DNA of 64,000 nucleotides from Kurthia sibirica. GTDB taxonomy: Bacteria > Bacillota > Bacilli > Bacillales_A > Planococcaceae. The notes under the pieces are model-generated. The model saw only the letters and a list, made by a program, of their open reading frames with translations. It was not told the DNA's origin and ran no database searches. Shown one piece after another: positions 1 to 10,024 of the stretch. The position numbers were made by a program, and so were the translations under genes. The stretch is from the NCBI RefSeq assembly GCF_003143975.1, contig NZ_QFVR01000001.1, positions 248,001 to 312,000 of the forward strand, given 5' to 3'. The stretch's first letter is position 1. Each line of letters starts with the position of its first letter.

Positions 1-1467
1 GGTATATTCTTAACGCATGGTCACGAAGATGCTATTGGTTCAATTGCTTATCTATTAAGTAAGGTCCAAGCACCTGTTTATGGTTCTAAATTAACAATTG
101 CCCTTGCAAAAGAGCATCTGAAAGACAAACCGGCTCCTCACCAAGTGAAATTCTTTGAGGTGACAAATAAGAGCCGCATGAATTTCAAAACGACTTTTGT
201 GACGTTCTTCCACACGACGCATAGTATTCCAGATTCGTTGGGTATTGCTTTCCATACATCAGAAGGTGCTGTTGTTCATACTGGTGAATTCAAATTCGAT
301 CAGTCTGCACGTGGTAAATATACACCTGATATTGCGAAAATGGCTCAATTAGGAGAAGAAGGCGTCTTTATACTAATGTCTGATTCAACTGAAGCAGAAC
401 GTCCTGGTTATACGATTTCTGAAACGGTTATTAAAGATCGTTTAGAAAAAACATTCCATAAAGCTGAAGGCCGTATTTTAGTAGCATGTTATGCATCTAA
501 CTTTATTCGTATTCAGCAAGTATTCGACCAAGCTACAGCTTTGAATAGAAAAGTAGTAGTAGTAGTGGGGAGAAGCTTGGAAAATATTTTCGAAGTAGGG
601 ATGCGTTTAGGTTACCTATCAATCGATCCAGAATTCGTTATTCCAGTTAGTAAGATGAATGATTATGAAGACAATGAAATCGTTGCAATTATTACGGGTA
701 ATCAAGGTGAACCACTAGAAGGTTTAGAAAAAATCATCCGCAAGCATCACCGCGATATCCGTTTAAAAACAACTGATACAGTTCTTATTACATTCACACC
801 ATCTCCAGGTATGGAAGTTCAAATTGCCAATACGATGAACACACTTGCTAAGCAGGGTGTCAACGTTTTAACAGCAGATAAAAAAGTACATGTTTCTGGT
901 CACGGTGCTCAGGAAGATTTAAAACTGATGCTTAACCTAATGAAACCAAAATACTTTATTCCGATTCAAGGTGAATATCGTATGTTAATCGCTCACTCGA
1001 AATTAGCGCAAGCAGTTGGTTATCACAAAAACCAAATTTTCATCGCTGATAAGGGTGATATTGTAGAATATAAAAATGGTAAAATGCGCATGGCTGGTCG
1101 CGTCAATGCCGGCAATGTCTTAATCGATGGTATCGGTGTTGGTGATGTGGGTAATATCGTATTACGCGATCGTAAATTATTGAGCCAAGATGGTATTTTC
1201 ATCGTTGTTGTGACAATCAACAAAAAAACGAAACAGATTGCTTCTGGTCCAGAAATTCTGTCAAGAGGATTTGTCTATGTACGTGAATCTGAAGAATTAA
1301 TGGAAGAATCAGCTAAGCAAGTTCGTACAGTCGTTGAAAAATACGTCAGCAAAGGTTCATATGAATGGACTTCTATTAAACAAGAAATCCGCGACACGCT
1401 AAATAGTTACCTATTCCAAAAAACGAAGCGCCGCCCAATGATTATCCCAATTATTATGGAATATTAA
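1..1467 (+). CDS. rnjB: Ribonuclease J2-like (5' truncated by window edge)
   Basis: Metallo-beta-lactamase/beta-CASP ribonuclease of the RNase J family, which acts in mRNA turnover, J2 as partner of J1. The reading frame is open from base 1, so about 70 N-terminal residues lie outside the window and 488 remain. The first metal motif reads THGHEDAIG, where catalytic J1 has a histidine after the aspartate. The motif HTGEFKFD has E where J1 has D, and PIQGEYRM has Q where J1 has H (PIHGEYRM). HSIPDS and VSGHG are intact. Three ligand changes plus the position before ftsK point to J2, the weakly active paralogue, rather than J1. In B. subtilis tepA lies between this gene and spoIIIE; here it is absent. 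Confidence 0.93.
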   Translation, partial: GIFLTHGHEDAIGSIAYLLSKVQAPVYGSKLTIALAKEHLKDKPAPHQVKFFEVTNKSRMNFKTTFVTFFHTTHSIPDSLGIAFHTSEGAVVHTGEFKFDQSARGKYTPDIAKMAQLGEEGVFILMSDSTEAERPGYTISETVIKDRLEKTFHKAEGRILVACYASNFIRIQQVFDQATALNRKVVVVVGRSLENIFEVGMRLGYLSIDPEFVIPVSKMNDYEDNEIVAIITGNQGEPLEGLEKIIRKHHRDIRLKTTDTVLITFTPSPGMEVQIANTMNTLAKQGVNVLTADKKVHVSGHGAQEDLKLMLNLMKPKYFIPIQGEYRMLIAHSKLAQAVGYHKNQIFIADKGDIVEYKNGKMRMAGRVNAGNVLIDGIGVGDVGNIVLRDRKLLSQDGIFIVVVTINKKTKQIASGPEILSRGFVYVRESEELMEESAKQVRTVVEKYVSKGSYEWTSIKQEIRDTLNSYLFQKTKRRPMIIPIIMEY

Positions 1468-1482
1468 GGTGTGACGATTAAG

Positions 1483-1522
1483 AAGGATTTCCTTACCAAT
1501 ACGGTAGGAAATCCTTTTTTTT
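1483..1522 (+). terminator. Rho-independent terminator after rnjB
   Basis: AAGGATTTCCTTACC pairs with GGTAGGAAATCCTT (one bulged base), followed by eight T. It ends the rnjB transcript 16 bases past the stop. Confidence 0.9.
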
Positions 1523-1552
1523 AACTAACGCCAATTGAAGGAAGGTGTAGAG

Positions 1553-3934
1553 ATGGCAACAACGAGAAAAACGACAAAAAAACCAACTGCTGTTGCAACG
1601 AAAAAAAAGCCAACTCCTAGGCAAAGAAAACCAGCAGCTAAAAAAACAATGTCACCATTAGTTTATGAAATAAGTGGTTTGATTCTCGTATTGATCGCAA
1701 TACTTGCATTATTTAAATTAGGTGTTGTAGGTGATTTATTACAATCAACAATGAAATTATTTGTTGGTAGTTGGTATATTATTATGCCATTTATATTGAT
1801 TGCTTATGCAGGTTATATGATGATTGTTCGAGCGCTCCCAGAATTTAAAAATCGCTTTGTTTGGGGCATTACTTTACTTGTGATCGGTGCGACATTATTT
1901 AGTCAAATCGCCCTTTTTAAATCGACGATGGATATTGATCGTTCGGTACTGATTCAGACATGGCAACTTCTTGTGACGGAGCGGGGTGTGACGACTGCTG
2001 GAAGTGCCATTGGTGGAGGCTTAGTTGGTGGTGTTGTATTTGCGCTAAGTCATGTCCTTTTTGATACGACGGGTTCCTTTATTGTTGCATGGATTATTAT
2101 GTTTATTGCCTTTATCCTTATAACGGGGCGTGCACTAGTACCGTATATTATGCAACAGCTCCCATCATGGAAAGCGAGCATTACTTCACGCCGTCAAGAG
2201 GTTCGAGAGGCAAGGCACTATCGTAAAGCAGTGAAAAAACAACTTGCTAAAGAAAAACCGGCGAAAAAGCCTGCACCAGAGTTGAAAGTAATCGATGGTC
2301 AAGCACAACCGACGGAAGAGATGTTAGTTGAAGAAGAACTAGAAGAACTACCGAAGCGGGAATTGAATATTTCTGCATTTACGCAAAATATTCAACCAAT
2401 TGAGGCTGCCAATGAGGAGGACCTACTACATTCATCTGAACCGCAGAAACCGGTGGCGACTGAAGAAGAAGAAATCCCATCTGATTTGGTCGTTGCAGCG
2501 GGAGAAGCAATAATTGAAAATAAATCGTATGAGCTACCAAATATTCATGTGTTAAAACAACCTACGCCTACTGATCAAAGTGGTGAATTTGCAATTATCC
2601 AAGAAAATGCGACAAAGTTGGAACAAACCTTTTTATCATTTGGCGTAAAGGCAACCGTGACGGAAGTTCATATCGGTCCAGCTGTGACGGAGTATGAAGT
2701 ATTACCCGATCGCGGTGTGAAAGTTAGTAAAATTGTCAATTTACAAGATGACTTAGCATTGGCGCTAGCAGCGAAAGACATTCGGATTGAAGCACCCATT
2801 CCCGGTAAATCGGCTGTTGGAATTGAAGTGCCAAATAAAGAAGTAGCAATTGTTAGTTTGCGTGAAGTGTTGGAATCCAAAGAAAATAATAAACCAGATG
2901 CCAAGTTGTTAATTGGCCTCGGTCGAGATATTTCTGGAGAAGCGAAATTGGCTCAATTACAAAAAATGCCGCATCTGCTTGTGGCAGGCTCTACAGGTAG
3001 TGGTAAATCAGTCTGTATTAATGGCATAATTGTTAGTATTTTAATGAGAGCAAAACCACATGAAGTAAAAATGATGATGATTGATCCAAAAATGGTGGAA
3101 CTCAATGTTTATAATGGTATCCCTCATTTATTAGCCCCAGTTGTTACAGATGCAAGAAAAGCGTCACAAGCCCTAAAAAAAGTAGTATCTGAAATGGAAA
3201 GACGTTATGAATTGTTTTCACATACTGGTACGAGGAATATTGAAGGCTATAATAACCATGTTGACCGCTTCAATGAAGAAAATAATGAAAAACATCCAAG
3301 ATTGCCATTTATTGTTGTAATTGTCGATGAATTAGCCGATTTAATGATGGTGGCATCAAATGATGTGGAAGATTCAATTACTCGATTAGCACAAATGGCG
3401 CGTGCAGCAGGTATTCATTTAATTATCGCGACACAAAGACCAAGTGTTGATGTCATTACTGGCGTAATTAAAGCAAATATCCCATCACGTATCGCTTTTG
3501 CTGTTTCTTCATCAATCGACTCTAGAACAATTCTAGATATGGGTGGAGCAGAGCGCTTATTGGGACGTGGAGATATGTTATTTTTACCTGCGGGTGAATC
3601 GAAGCCCGTGCGTGTACAAGGTGCGTTTGTATCAGATGAAGAAGTAGAAGAAGTCGTTAATTTCGTCATCAGCCAACAAAAAGCACAATATCAGGAAGAG
3701 ATGATTCCTACTGAAGAAGTAGAAGATACAGAGGTTTCTGATTTAGATGAACTATATTCTCAGGCTGTTGATTTGGTGATTGAGAGCGATACAGCAAGCG
3801 TATCATTCTTGCAACGTAAGTTAAAAGTTGGCTACGCTAGAGCAGCTCGAATCATGGATCAAATGGAAGAGCGGGGCGTAGTTGGTCCCCCTGAAAAAAG
3901 CAAGCCGAGACAGATTTTGCATGACCGTCACTAG
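1553..3934 (+). CDS. ftsK: DNA translocase FtsK/SpoIIIE
   Basis: Septum-located dsDNA pump that clears chromosomes from the division plane. Starting at ATG 1553 gives 793 residues and places AAGGAAGGTG a few bases upstream; the upstream in-frame TTG 1535 lies before this ribosome site. A Lys/Thr-rich N-terminus is followed by about four membrane segments (residues ~34-195), an acidic/charged linker (~200-340), the motor with Walker A GSTGSGKS near 479 and Walker [12 protein letters not shown] near 590, and a C-terminal winged-helix gamma domain (~735-793) for KOPS-type DNA reading. Position after rnjB and before the ymfC homologue matches spoIIIE synteny, but the sporulation role is doubtful because sporulation markers are missing nearby. 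Confidence 0.97.
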   Translation: MATTRKTTKKPTAVATKKKPTPRQRKPAAKKTMSPLVYEISGLILVLIAILALFKLGVVGDLLQSTMKLFVGSWYIIMPFILIAYAGYMMIVRALPEFKNRFVWGITLLVIGATLFSQIALFKSTMDIDRSVLIQTWQLLVTERGVTTAGSAIGGGLVGGVVFALSHVLFDTTGSFIVAWIIMFIAFILITGRALVPYIMQQLPSWKASITSRRQEVREARHYRKAVKKQLAKEKPAKKPAPELKVIDGQAQPTEEMLVEEELEELPKRELNISAFTQNIQPIEAANEEDLLHSSEPQKPVATEEEEIPSDLVVAAGEAIIENKSYELPNIHVLKQPTPTDQSGEFAIIQENATKLEQTFLSFGVKATVTEVHIGPAVTEYEVLPDRGVKVSKIVNLQDDLALALAAKDIRIEAPIPGKSAVGIEVPNKEVAIVSLREVLESKENNKPDAKLLIGLGRDISGEAKLAQLQKMPHLLVAGSTGSGKSVCINGIIVSILMRAKPHEVKMMMIDPKMVELNVYNGIPHLLAPVVTDARKASQALKKVVSEMERRYELFSHTGTRNIEGYNNHVDRFNEENNEKHPRLPFIVVIVDELADLMMVASNDVEDSITRLAQMARAAGIHLIIATQRPSVDVITGVIKANIPSRIAFAVSSSIDSRTILDMGGAERLLGRGDMLFLPAGESKPVRVQGAFVSDEEVEEVVNFVISQQKAQYQEEMIPTEEVEDTEVSDLDELYSQAVDLVIESDTASVSFLQRKLKVGYARAARIMDQMEERGVVGPPEKSKPRQILHDRH

Positions 3935-4180
3935 TACAGTTGGAAATAAGTTGTATGCTATATAATAGTGAATCGACAGACTATTCAATTTATTTCGGTC
4001 GTAACTTCGAGCGAATACAGGACATAGAGCAACTAAATTTGTGTGTAGTCTAGAAAATAAATTTTTGATAAAAAATGGCTTTAGAAAGTTAAAAAAATAC
4101 ATTTATAGCGTATCACTAACAAAAATATGACAGTTCAATAAAAAAACATGCTGTTTTAAAACAGATTTTTTTTAAATCTA

Positions 4181-4257
4181 TTTATTTAATCGTTTAAAAA
4201 TGGTATAGTAATGTCTGATTAGCAGGAATGTTTTACGTCTGATGTCTGATGTCTAAT
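4181..4257 (+). promoter_or_regulatory. Putative promoter and GTCTGAT-repeat operator before the GntR gene
   Basis: In the 337-base gap after ftsK, a -10 like TATAGT (4204-4209) lies 17 bases after a weak -35 (TTTATT, 4181-4186). Downstream the heptamer TGTCTGAT/TGTCTAAT recurs at 4212, 4236, 4243 and 4250, the last three in 7-base register. Their place between promoter and start suggests an autoregulatory operator for the GntR product (inference). The rest of the gap (3935-4180) holds only a short palindrome CTGTTTTAAAACAG (4151-4164) followed by a T run, possibly the ftsK terminator. Confidence 0.4.
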
Positions 4258-4271
4258 TGGTGGTGATTTGA

Positions 4272-5000
4272 ATGTCTATTAAATCAGATCATCGTCATTT
4301 GTATCTTCAGGTGATTGACCATCTGAAGGCTGATATAGAAAATGGTGTTTTTAAAGAAAATGAAAAATTACCATCTGAATTTGAGCTTTCTAAATCACTT
4401 GGAGTCAGTCGTGCAACACTACGTGAAGCATTGCGACTGTTGGAAGAAGAAAATATTATTGTTCGTCGACATGGTGTAGGGACATTTGTCAATCCGAAAC
4501 CAATGTTCACTTCCGGTATTGAACATCTAACGAGTATCTCGTCTATGATTAAAGATGCAGGAATGGAGCCGGGGACGATTTATTTAAGTTCTGAAAAAAC
4601 TATTTCGAATGAAGAAGATATTAAACGCTTTCAATGCGATGAAGGTGATTTCAAGTTAACGATTAAGCGCGTTCGTACTGCGAATGGTGAGCCTGTCGTT
4701 TATTGTGTTGATCATGTTCCTAGTGATTTTTTGCCAAGGGATTTTGAGCAACGTCATGATTCTTCGATTTTTTCAGCACTTGAGGAGTCTGGCGAAATCC
4801 ATGTTGCCTATGCGGTGACACATATTAAGCCAGTCGGATTTCATCCCGAAGTTTCTTTGGTGCTTAAAAGTGAGCCGGAAATGTCTTTACTTTTACTAAC
4901 GCAGTCACATTACGATGATAACGATCGTATTGTGCTGTATTCTAAGAACTATTTTAGAGCTGATAAGTTCAGTTTCCATGTAGTTCGCAAACGCGTTTAA
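4272..5000 (+). CDS. ymfC: GntR/HutC-family transcriptional regulator (YmfC-like)
   Basis: 242 residues: an N-terminal winged helix-turn-helix (residues ~8-75, with the GntR signature around LPSEFELSKSLGVSRATLRE) and a C-terminal UTRA ligand-binding domain (~90-235). The family represses adjacent transport or catabolic genes and is released by a small ligand. It lies immediately before the BMP lipoprotein/NupOPQ nucleoside importer, so it plausibly senses a nucleoside or derivative and controls that operon (inference from context). The start has GGTGGTGATT just upstream. Confidence 0.88.
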   Translation: MSIKSDHRHLYLQVIDHLKADIENGVFKENEKLPSEFELSKSLGVSRATLREALRLLEEENIIVRRHGVGTFVNPKPMFTSGIEHLTSISSMIKDAGMEPGTIYLSSEKTISNEEDIKRFQCDEGDFKLTIKRVRTANGEPVVYCVDHVPSDFLPRDFEQRHDSSIFSALEESGEIHVAYAVTHIKPVGFHPEVSLVLKSEPEMSLLLLTQSHYDDNDRIVLYSKNYFRADKFSFHVVRKRV

Positions 5001-5061
5001 CATCAACTAATCATTCCTGCTATCGGAAATACAACTAATTACTTTTTGGGAGGACTCCAAA

Positions 5062-6127
5062 ATGAAAAAAGCGTAACTTAGGTTTAGCACTTACTGCTGT
5101 ATTAGCTTCAGGTACATTATTAGCTGCATGTGGTTCAGATGACAAAAAAGATGGTAGCAAAGAGTCGAAAAAAGATGATTTCTCAGTAGCAATGGTAACG
5201 GATACAGGCGGTATTGATGACCGTTCATTCAACCAATCTACTTGGGAAGGTATTGAAGAATTCGCTAAAGAAAACAATATGACTCGCGGCGACGGTGGTT
5301 ACGACTACTTACAATCTGCCAAAGATTCTGATTTCGAAACGAATATTAAAAACCTTGTTCGTCGTGATTTTGACCTAGTGTTCGCAGTAGGTTTTAAATT
5401 ACAAGATGCTGTTAAAACTGTAGCTACTCAACAAAAAAATGCTAAGTTAGCAATTATTGATGAAGTAGTTCCAGATTTAGACAATGTTACTTCTATTATG
5501 TTCAAAGCAAATGAAGCATCATATCTTGCTGGTGTAGCTGCTGCTTTAGAATCTAAAACAGGTAAAGTAGGATTCATCGGTGGTATGGAAGGCGACGTTA
5601 TCGGAGGATTCCAAGCTGGATTCCAAGCTGGCGTAGCTGCAGCAGACCCTAAAGTAAAAGTTGACGTTCAGTACGCTGGTTCATTCGGCGACGCTGCTAA
5701 AGGTCAAGCAATCGCTAAACGTATGTTCGATGGTGGCGCGGATATTATTTTCCACGCAGCTGGTGGTACGGGTAACGGATTATTCACTGAAGCAAAAGAA
5801 CGTAAGAAAAAAGATCCTAAAGCAAATGTATGGGCAATCGGTGTTGACCGTGACCAATACGACGAAGGTAAAGTTGGCGATACAAATATCGTAATGACAT
5901 CTGTACTTAAACGCGTAGATATTGCTGCTAAAGATGTTTCTAAATTAACTAAAGATGGTAAATTCCCAGGCGGCGAAACAATTACTTATGGTCTTAAAGA
6001 CAAAGGTGTTGACTTAGCTGATTCTCATGGTGCTATCTCTGATAAAACTATGAAAAAAGTTGACGAATTTAAAGCTAAAATTGTAGCTGGCGAAATTGAA
6101 GTTCCTGAAAAACCAGCTAAAAAATAG
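5062..6127 (+). pseudogene. BMP-family nucleoside-binding lipoprotein (NupN/YufN-like), frameshifted
   Basis: Substrate-binding lipoprotein of the BMP/PnrA family that delivers nucleosides to NupOPQ. A strong ribosome site GGGAGG (5048-5053) precedes ATG 5062, but the frame stops after MKKA. If one A is removed from the A6 run at 5065-5070, translation reads MKKRNLGLALTAVLAS and continues through a lipobox (LLAAC, Cys codon 5129-5131) into an intact ~340-residue BMP protein. In the long frame the first ATG is 5192, inside the mature domain, with no upstream start. Thus a +1 indel breaks the signal peptide only. A homopolymer sequencing error is the simplest cause; a true mutation or slippage-dependent expression are alternatives. 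Confidence 0.85.
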
Positions 6128-6150
6128 TTTCTTAATTAGTTAATTACATT

Positions 6151-6183
6151 CATCATGGAGGCGAGTTCCTCCATGATGTTTTT
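6151..6183 (+). terminator. Terminator/attenuating hairpin after the BMP gene
   Basis: CATCATGGAGG pairs perfectly with CCTCCATGATG around loop CGAGTT, then five T. It sits between the lipoprotein gene and its ATPase, as often seen where binding protein must exceed transporter. Confidence 0.88.
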
Positions 6184-6295
6184 CACTTTAAAGTTAATAG
6201 AAGTAATTCTACATAAAAAGTGTAATATTACTTGTGTTAATTTTTTAATCACAGTAATAATTAAGTACAATATATAGCCCGAAGGAGTGAGCACA

Positions 6296-7834
6296 TTGGA
6301 ATATGTGATCGAAATGCTAGGTATCCGCAAACAATTTGGGGATTTCGTAGCGAATGACAACGTCACCCTTCAACTAGAAAAAGGGGAGATTCATGCTTTG
6401 CTCGGTGAAAACGGAGCTGGTAAGTCCACTTTAATGAACGTCTTATTTGGTTTATATCAACCGGAGGCAGGCGACATTAAAGTTAAAGGTGAGTCGGTTC
6501 GTATAACGGACCCAAATAAAGCCAACCAACTTGGTATCGGCATGGTTCACCAACACTTTATGCTAGTTGAAAAATTTACGGTGACAGAGAATATCATTTT
6601 AGGTTCAGAGCCAACTAAAATGGGCTTGATTAACATTCGTAAAGCAGCGAAAAAAATTCAAGAGTTGTCTATACAATACGGACTGGATGTAGATCCTTAT
6701 GCGAAAATTCAGGATATTTCAGTCGGTATGCAGCAGCGCGTAGAAATTTTAAAAACATTATACCGCGGTGCTGATATTTTAATCTTTGATGAACCAACAG
6801 CATCATTAACACCACAGGAAATAATTGAATTAATTCAAATTATGAAACGTTTGGTAGCTGAAGGAAAATCGATTATTTTGATCACACATAAGCTTAAGGA
6901 AATCATGGAAGTATCAGATCGCGTCACGATCATTCGTAAAGGACAAGGGATCGGAACAGTAACAACTTCTGAAACAAATCCAGACGAACTTGCTGAAATG
7001 ATGGTAGGTCGACAAGTTATCTTTAAAACAGAAAAAACAGTTGGTATACCAAAAGAAGAAGTACTGCGCGTAGAAAACCTTACTGTAAAAGATAACCGAG
7101 GTATAGAACGCGTTAAGAATTTAAATCTTTCCGTCCGTGCTGGTGAAATTGTGGGTATTGCAGGAATTGATGGTAATGGTCAATCCGAGCTAATCGAAGC
7201 AATTACTGGTCTTCGAAAGGCAACTGGTGGTTCAGTTACCTTAAAAGGAAAAGATATAACATCGATGAAACCACGTGGCATAACAGAAGCCGGCACTGGT
7301 CATATCCCTCAGGATCGCCATAAGCATGGCTTAGTACTTGATTTCTCAATTGGTCATAATATTGCATTGCAATCGTATTATCACAAGCCAATCTCTAAAA
7401 ATGGCATTATTGATTATAAAGAAGTAAATAGTTTTGCTTCGAAAATTATCGATGAATTTGATGTACGTACACCAGGTATTCACACGGAAGCTCGCGCTTT
7501 ATCAGGCGGGAATCAACAAAAAGCAATTATTGGTCGTGAAATTTCACGTGATCCAGATTTACTAATTGCTGCTCTTCCGACGCGTGGACTAGATGTAGGT
7601 GCCATTGAATTTATACATCGCCGTTTGATTGAACAGCGTGATAAAGGCAAGGCTGTATTGTTAATTTCATTTGAGTTAGATGAAGTAATGAATGTGTCAG
7701 ACACGATTGCTGTTATTCACGATGGTTCAATTATCGATACAGTAAATCCACAAAATACAACAGAACAAAAGCTTGGTTTATTAATGGCGGGTCAAACCCT
7801 TCATACTAAGCAAGATAAGGCTGGTGACGAATAA
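6296..7834 (+). CDS. nupO: Nucleoside ABC importer, double ATPase subunit (NupO/YufO-like)
   Basis: Energises nucleoside (guanosine-type) import at the membrane. TTG 6296 is chosen because GGAG (6284-6287) lies 8 bases upstream and the product then begins MEYVIEMLGIRK, like the Bacillus protein; the in-frame GTG 6287 overlaps the ribosome site. The 512 residues contain two nucleotide-binding domains: the first with GENGAGKST, SVGMQQR and ILIFDEP; the second with GIDGNGQ, LSGGNQQK and LLIAALPTRGLD, whose Walker B lacks the usual acidic pair, a known asymmetry of the sugar/nucleoside type. Overlaps nupP by one base (TAATG). Confidence 0.93.
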   Translation: MEYVIEMLGIRKQFGDFVANDNVTLQLEKGEIHALLGENGAGKSTLMNVLFGLYQPEAGDIKVKGESVRITDPNKANQLGIGMVHQHFMLVEKFTVTENIILGSEPTKMGLINIRKAAKKIQELSIQYGLDVDPYAKIQDISVGMQQRVEILKTLYRGADILIFDEPTASLTPQEIIELIQIMKRLVAEGKSIILITHKLKEIMEVSDRVTIIRKGQGIGTVTTSETNPDELAEMMVGRQVIFKTEKTVGIPKEEVLRVENLTVKDNRGIERVKNLNLSVRAGEIVGIAGIDGNGQSELIEAITGLRKATGGSVTLKGKDITSMKPRGITEAGTGHIPQDRHKHGLVLDFSIGHNIALQSYYHKPISKNGIIDYKEVNSFASKIIDEFDVRTPGIHTEARALSGGNQQKAIIGREISRDPDLLIAALPTRGLDVGAIEFIHRRLIEQRDKGKAVLLISFELDEVMNVSDTIAVIHDGSIIDTVNPQNTTEQKLGLLMAGQTLHTKQDKAGDE

Positions 7835-8916
7835 TGTCGAAAAGATGGATATCACTTTTAATTCCTGTTGTATCGATCATTCTTGGTCTCCTTATTGGTG
7901 CAATTGTTATGCTTGCAACGGGTTTCAACCCAGTTGATGGTTATATTGCATTAGTAAATGGTATGGTAGGTGACTCTTATAATTTAGGTGAAACAATACG
8001 TACGATTACACCTTATGTATTTGCCGGTTTAGCAGTAGCATTTGCTTTCCGTACAGGATTATTTAATATTGGTGTCGAAGGTCAATTAATCATGGGTTGG
8101 CTAGCTGCTGCTTATGTTGGATATGCCTTTGATTTACCGCCAGTACTTCACGTAATCGTAGCCATTCTTGCAGCGGCAATTGCCGGTGGACTATGGGCAT
8201 TCATCCCAGGTCTATTAAAAGCAAAACTACAAGTTCATGAAGTAATTGTGACAATCATGATGAACTACATAGCGCTTCATGTAGTAAACGCAACGATTGA
8301 TACATTATCAGATGGTAAAGAAAAAACCGAAACAATTCATACCTCTGCATCATTAGGCTCTGAATTCCTTCAGTCATTGACGGATTACTCTCGTCTACAC
8401 TGGGGCTTTGCAGTAGCGCTATTAGCAGTATTAGTTATGTGGTTTATTTTAGAAAAAACAACGCGTGGTTACGAATTGAAAGCAGTAGGATTTAACCAAA
8501 ATGCTGCTGAATATTCTGGCATGAACGTGAGCAAAAATATTATTTTAGCAATGGTTATTTCTGGTATGTTCGCAGGTATTGGTGGTGCGATGGAAGCACT
8601 CGGTACTTTCGGGAATATTATGAAAATGACAGCATTCTCTGGTATCGGTTTTGACGGGATCGCGGTAGCGCTTCTAGGAGCCAATCAGCCACTTGGTGTA
8701 CTATTTGGTGCGATTTTATTCGGCGCATTGAAAAATGGTGGTTTAAACATGCCAAATGAAGCTGGTGTTCCAGTGGAAATTGTATCCATTGTTATCGCAT
8801 TAATTATCTTCTTTGTGGCTTCGGGTTATTTAATTCAATTGATTTTAAACAAATTAGTTAAAAAAGATACAAAAACACCAAAAGTCGATAAGAAGAACGT
8901 AAAGGGGGAGAAATAA
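7834..8916 (+). CDS. nupP: Nucleoside ABC importer permease (NupP/YufP-like)
   Basis: 360-residue membrane protein of the BPD_transp_2 type with about ten hydrophobic segments, including the family-typical stretch FRTGLFNIGVEGQ near residue 73, and a basic Lys-rich C-terminal tail. Translationally coupled to nupO through TAATG and followed two bases later by nupQ, so the ATPase and both permeases form one unit. Confidence 0.93.
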   Translation: MSKRWISLLIPVVSIILGLLIGAIVMLATGFNPVDGYIALVNGMVGDSYNLGETIRTITPYVFAGLAVAFAFRTGLFNIGVEGQLIMGWLAAAYVGYAFDLPPVLHVIVAILAAAIAGGLWAFIPGLLKAKLQVHEVIVTIMMNYIALHVVNATIDTLSDGKEKTETIHTSASLGSEFLQSLTDYSRLHWGFAVALLAVLVMWFILEKTTRGYELKAVGFNQNAAEYSGMNVSKNIILAMVISGMFAGIGGAMEALGTFGNIMKMTAFSGIGFDGIAVALLGANQPLGVLFGAILFGALKNGGLNMPNEAGVPVEIVSIVIALIIFFVASGYLIQLILNKLVKKDTKTPKVDKKNVKGEK

Positions 8917-8917
8917 C

Positions 8918-9877
8918 ATGAGCTTTTTAGAAGTGTTATATTTCATTATTCCTTCCGCAATTTATTATGCAGCTCCTTTAATTATTACAGCAATTGGTGG
9001 CGTCTTTAACGAGCGCGCAGGCGTTGTTAATATCGGTTTAGAAGGTATTATGATTATGGGTGCATTTATCAGTATCGTCTTTAACTTAGCTTTTGCAGAT
9101 AAATTTGGTGCGGCTACACCATGGTTAGGACTGATCGTTGCATTAATTATTGGTGTTATCTTCTCGCTTATCTTAGCGGTAGCTGCCATCTCCCTTCGAG
9201 CCGATCAAACGGTATCCGGTGTGGCCTTAAATATGCTAGGTTTAGCTATAGCCATCTTTGCTACAAAACTTCTGTATGGTAAAGGCCAAACAGATTCAAT
9301 TGAAGAGCGCTTTTCTCGCTTTGATTTTCCATTGTTAAGTGATATACCTGTACTAGGTAAAATGTTCTTCAGCGATATTTATGGAACATCTATTTTAGCA
9401 TTTGGTATCGCCATATTAGCATGGTTCGTCATTTATAAAACGCCATTCGGTTTACGTTTACGTGCAGTAGGTGAGCATCCGATGGCAGCGGATACGATGG
9501 GTGTTCGCGTCGCAGGCATGCGCTATGTGTCCGTAATGATTTCTGGTGCGTTAGGTGGTATTGGTGGTGCAATCGTTGCACAAGCAATCTCAGGTAACTT
9601 CAGCGCTACGACAATCAGTGGACAAGGGTTTATGGCCATTGCAGCAATGATTTTTGGTAAATGGCATCCACTTGGTGCTTTAGGAGCAGCGTTATTCTTC
9701 GGTTTCGCGCAATCCCTATCAATCGCCGGTGGTGCAATTCCATATGTTCAAGATATCCCAGAAGTAATCTTGTTGATCTTACCGTATGTTCTAACGATTC
9801 TAGCACTTGCAGGATTTATTGGAAAAGCCTCAGCTCCAAAAGCTTCAGGCCAAGCATATATCAAAGGTAAACGTTAA
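8918..9877 (+). CDS. nupQ: Nucleoside ABC importer permease (NupQ/YufQ-like)
   Basis: 319 residues, eight to ten membrane segments, with the paralogous motif NERAGVVNIGLEGI near residue 30. It pairs with NupP to make the membrane channel. AAAGGGGGAG lies just upstream of the ATG, and the gene ends the transport operon before a strong terminator. Confidence 0.93.
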   Translation: MSFLEVLYFIIPSAIYYAAPLIITAIGGVFNERAGVVNIGLEGIMIMGAFISIVFNLAFADKFGAATPWLGLIVALIIGVIFSLILAVAAISLRADQTVSGVALNMLGLAIAIFATKLLYGKGQTDSIEERFSRFDFPLLSDIPVLGKMFFSDIYGTSILAFGIAILAWFVIYKTPFGLRLRAVGEHPMAADTMGVRVAGMRYVSVMISGALGGIGGAIVAQAISGNFSATTISGQGFMAIAAMIFGKWHPLGALGAALFFGFAQSLSIAGGAIPYVQDIPEVILLILPYVLTILALAGFIGKASAPKASGQAYIKGKR

Positions 9878-9886
9878 TTTTCATTC

Positions 9887-9929
9887 AAAAAGTTGGTTTT
9901 TCATGCATGCCATGAAAAATCAGCTTTTT
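9887..9929 (+). terminator. Terminator of the nucleoside transport operon
   Basis: AAAAAGTTGGTTTTTCATG pairs with CATGAAAAATCAGCTTTTT (two G-U pairs) around CATGC; A and T runs on both sides could let it work on both strands. Confidence 0.85.
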
Positions 9930-10024
9930 ATTATTTTTAAGCAGTGTAAATAGTTGCCAAGTGTTGATTTTTCAAGGTATGATTGTTGAAGTGGCTTCAT
10001 GCACATAGAATTAGGAGGGTATTC

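Noticed and set aside
5062..5192. Programmed frameshift in the BMP gene
   Set aside because: An A6 run is short for efficient slippage and no stimulator is seen; an indel error or mutation is simpler, so this is not claimed.
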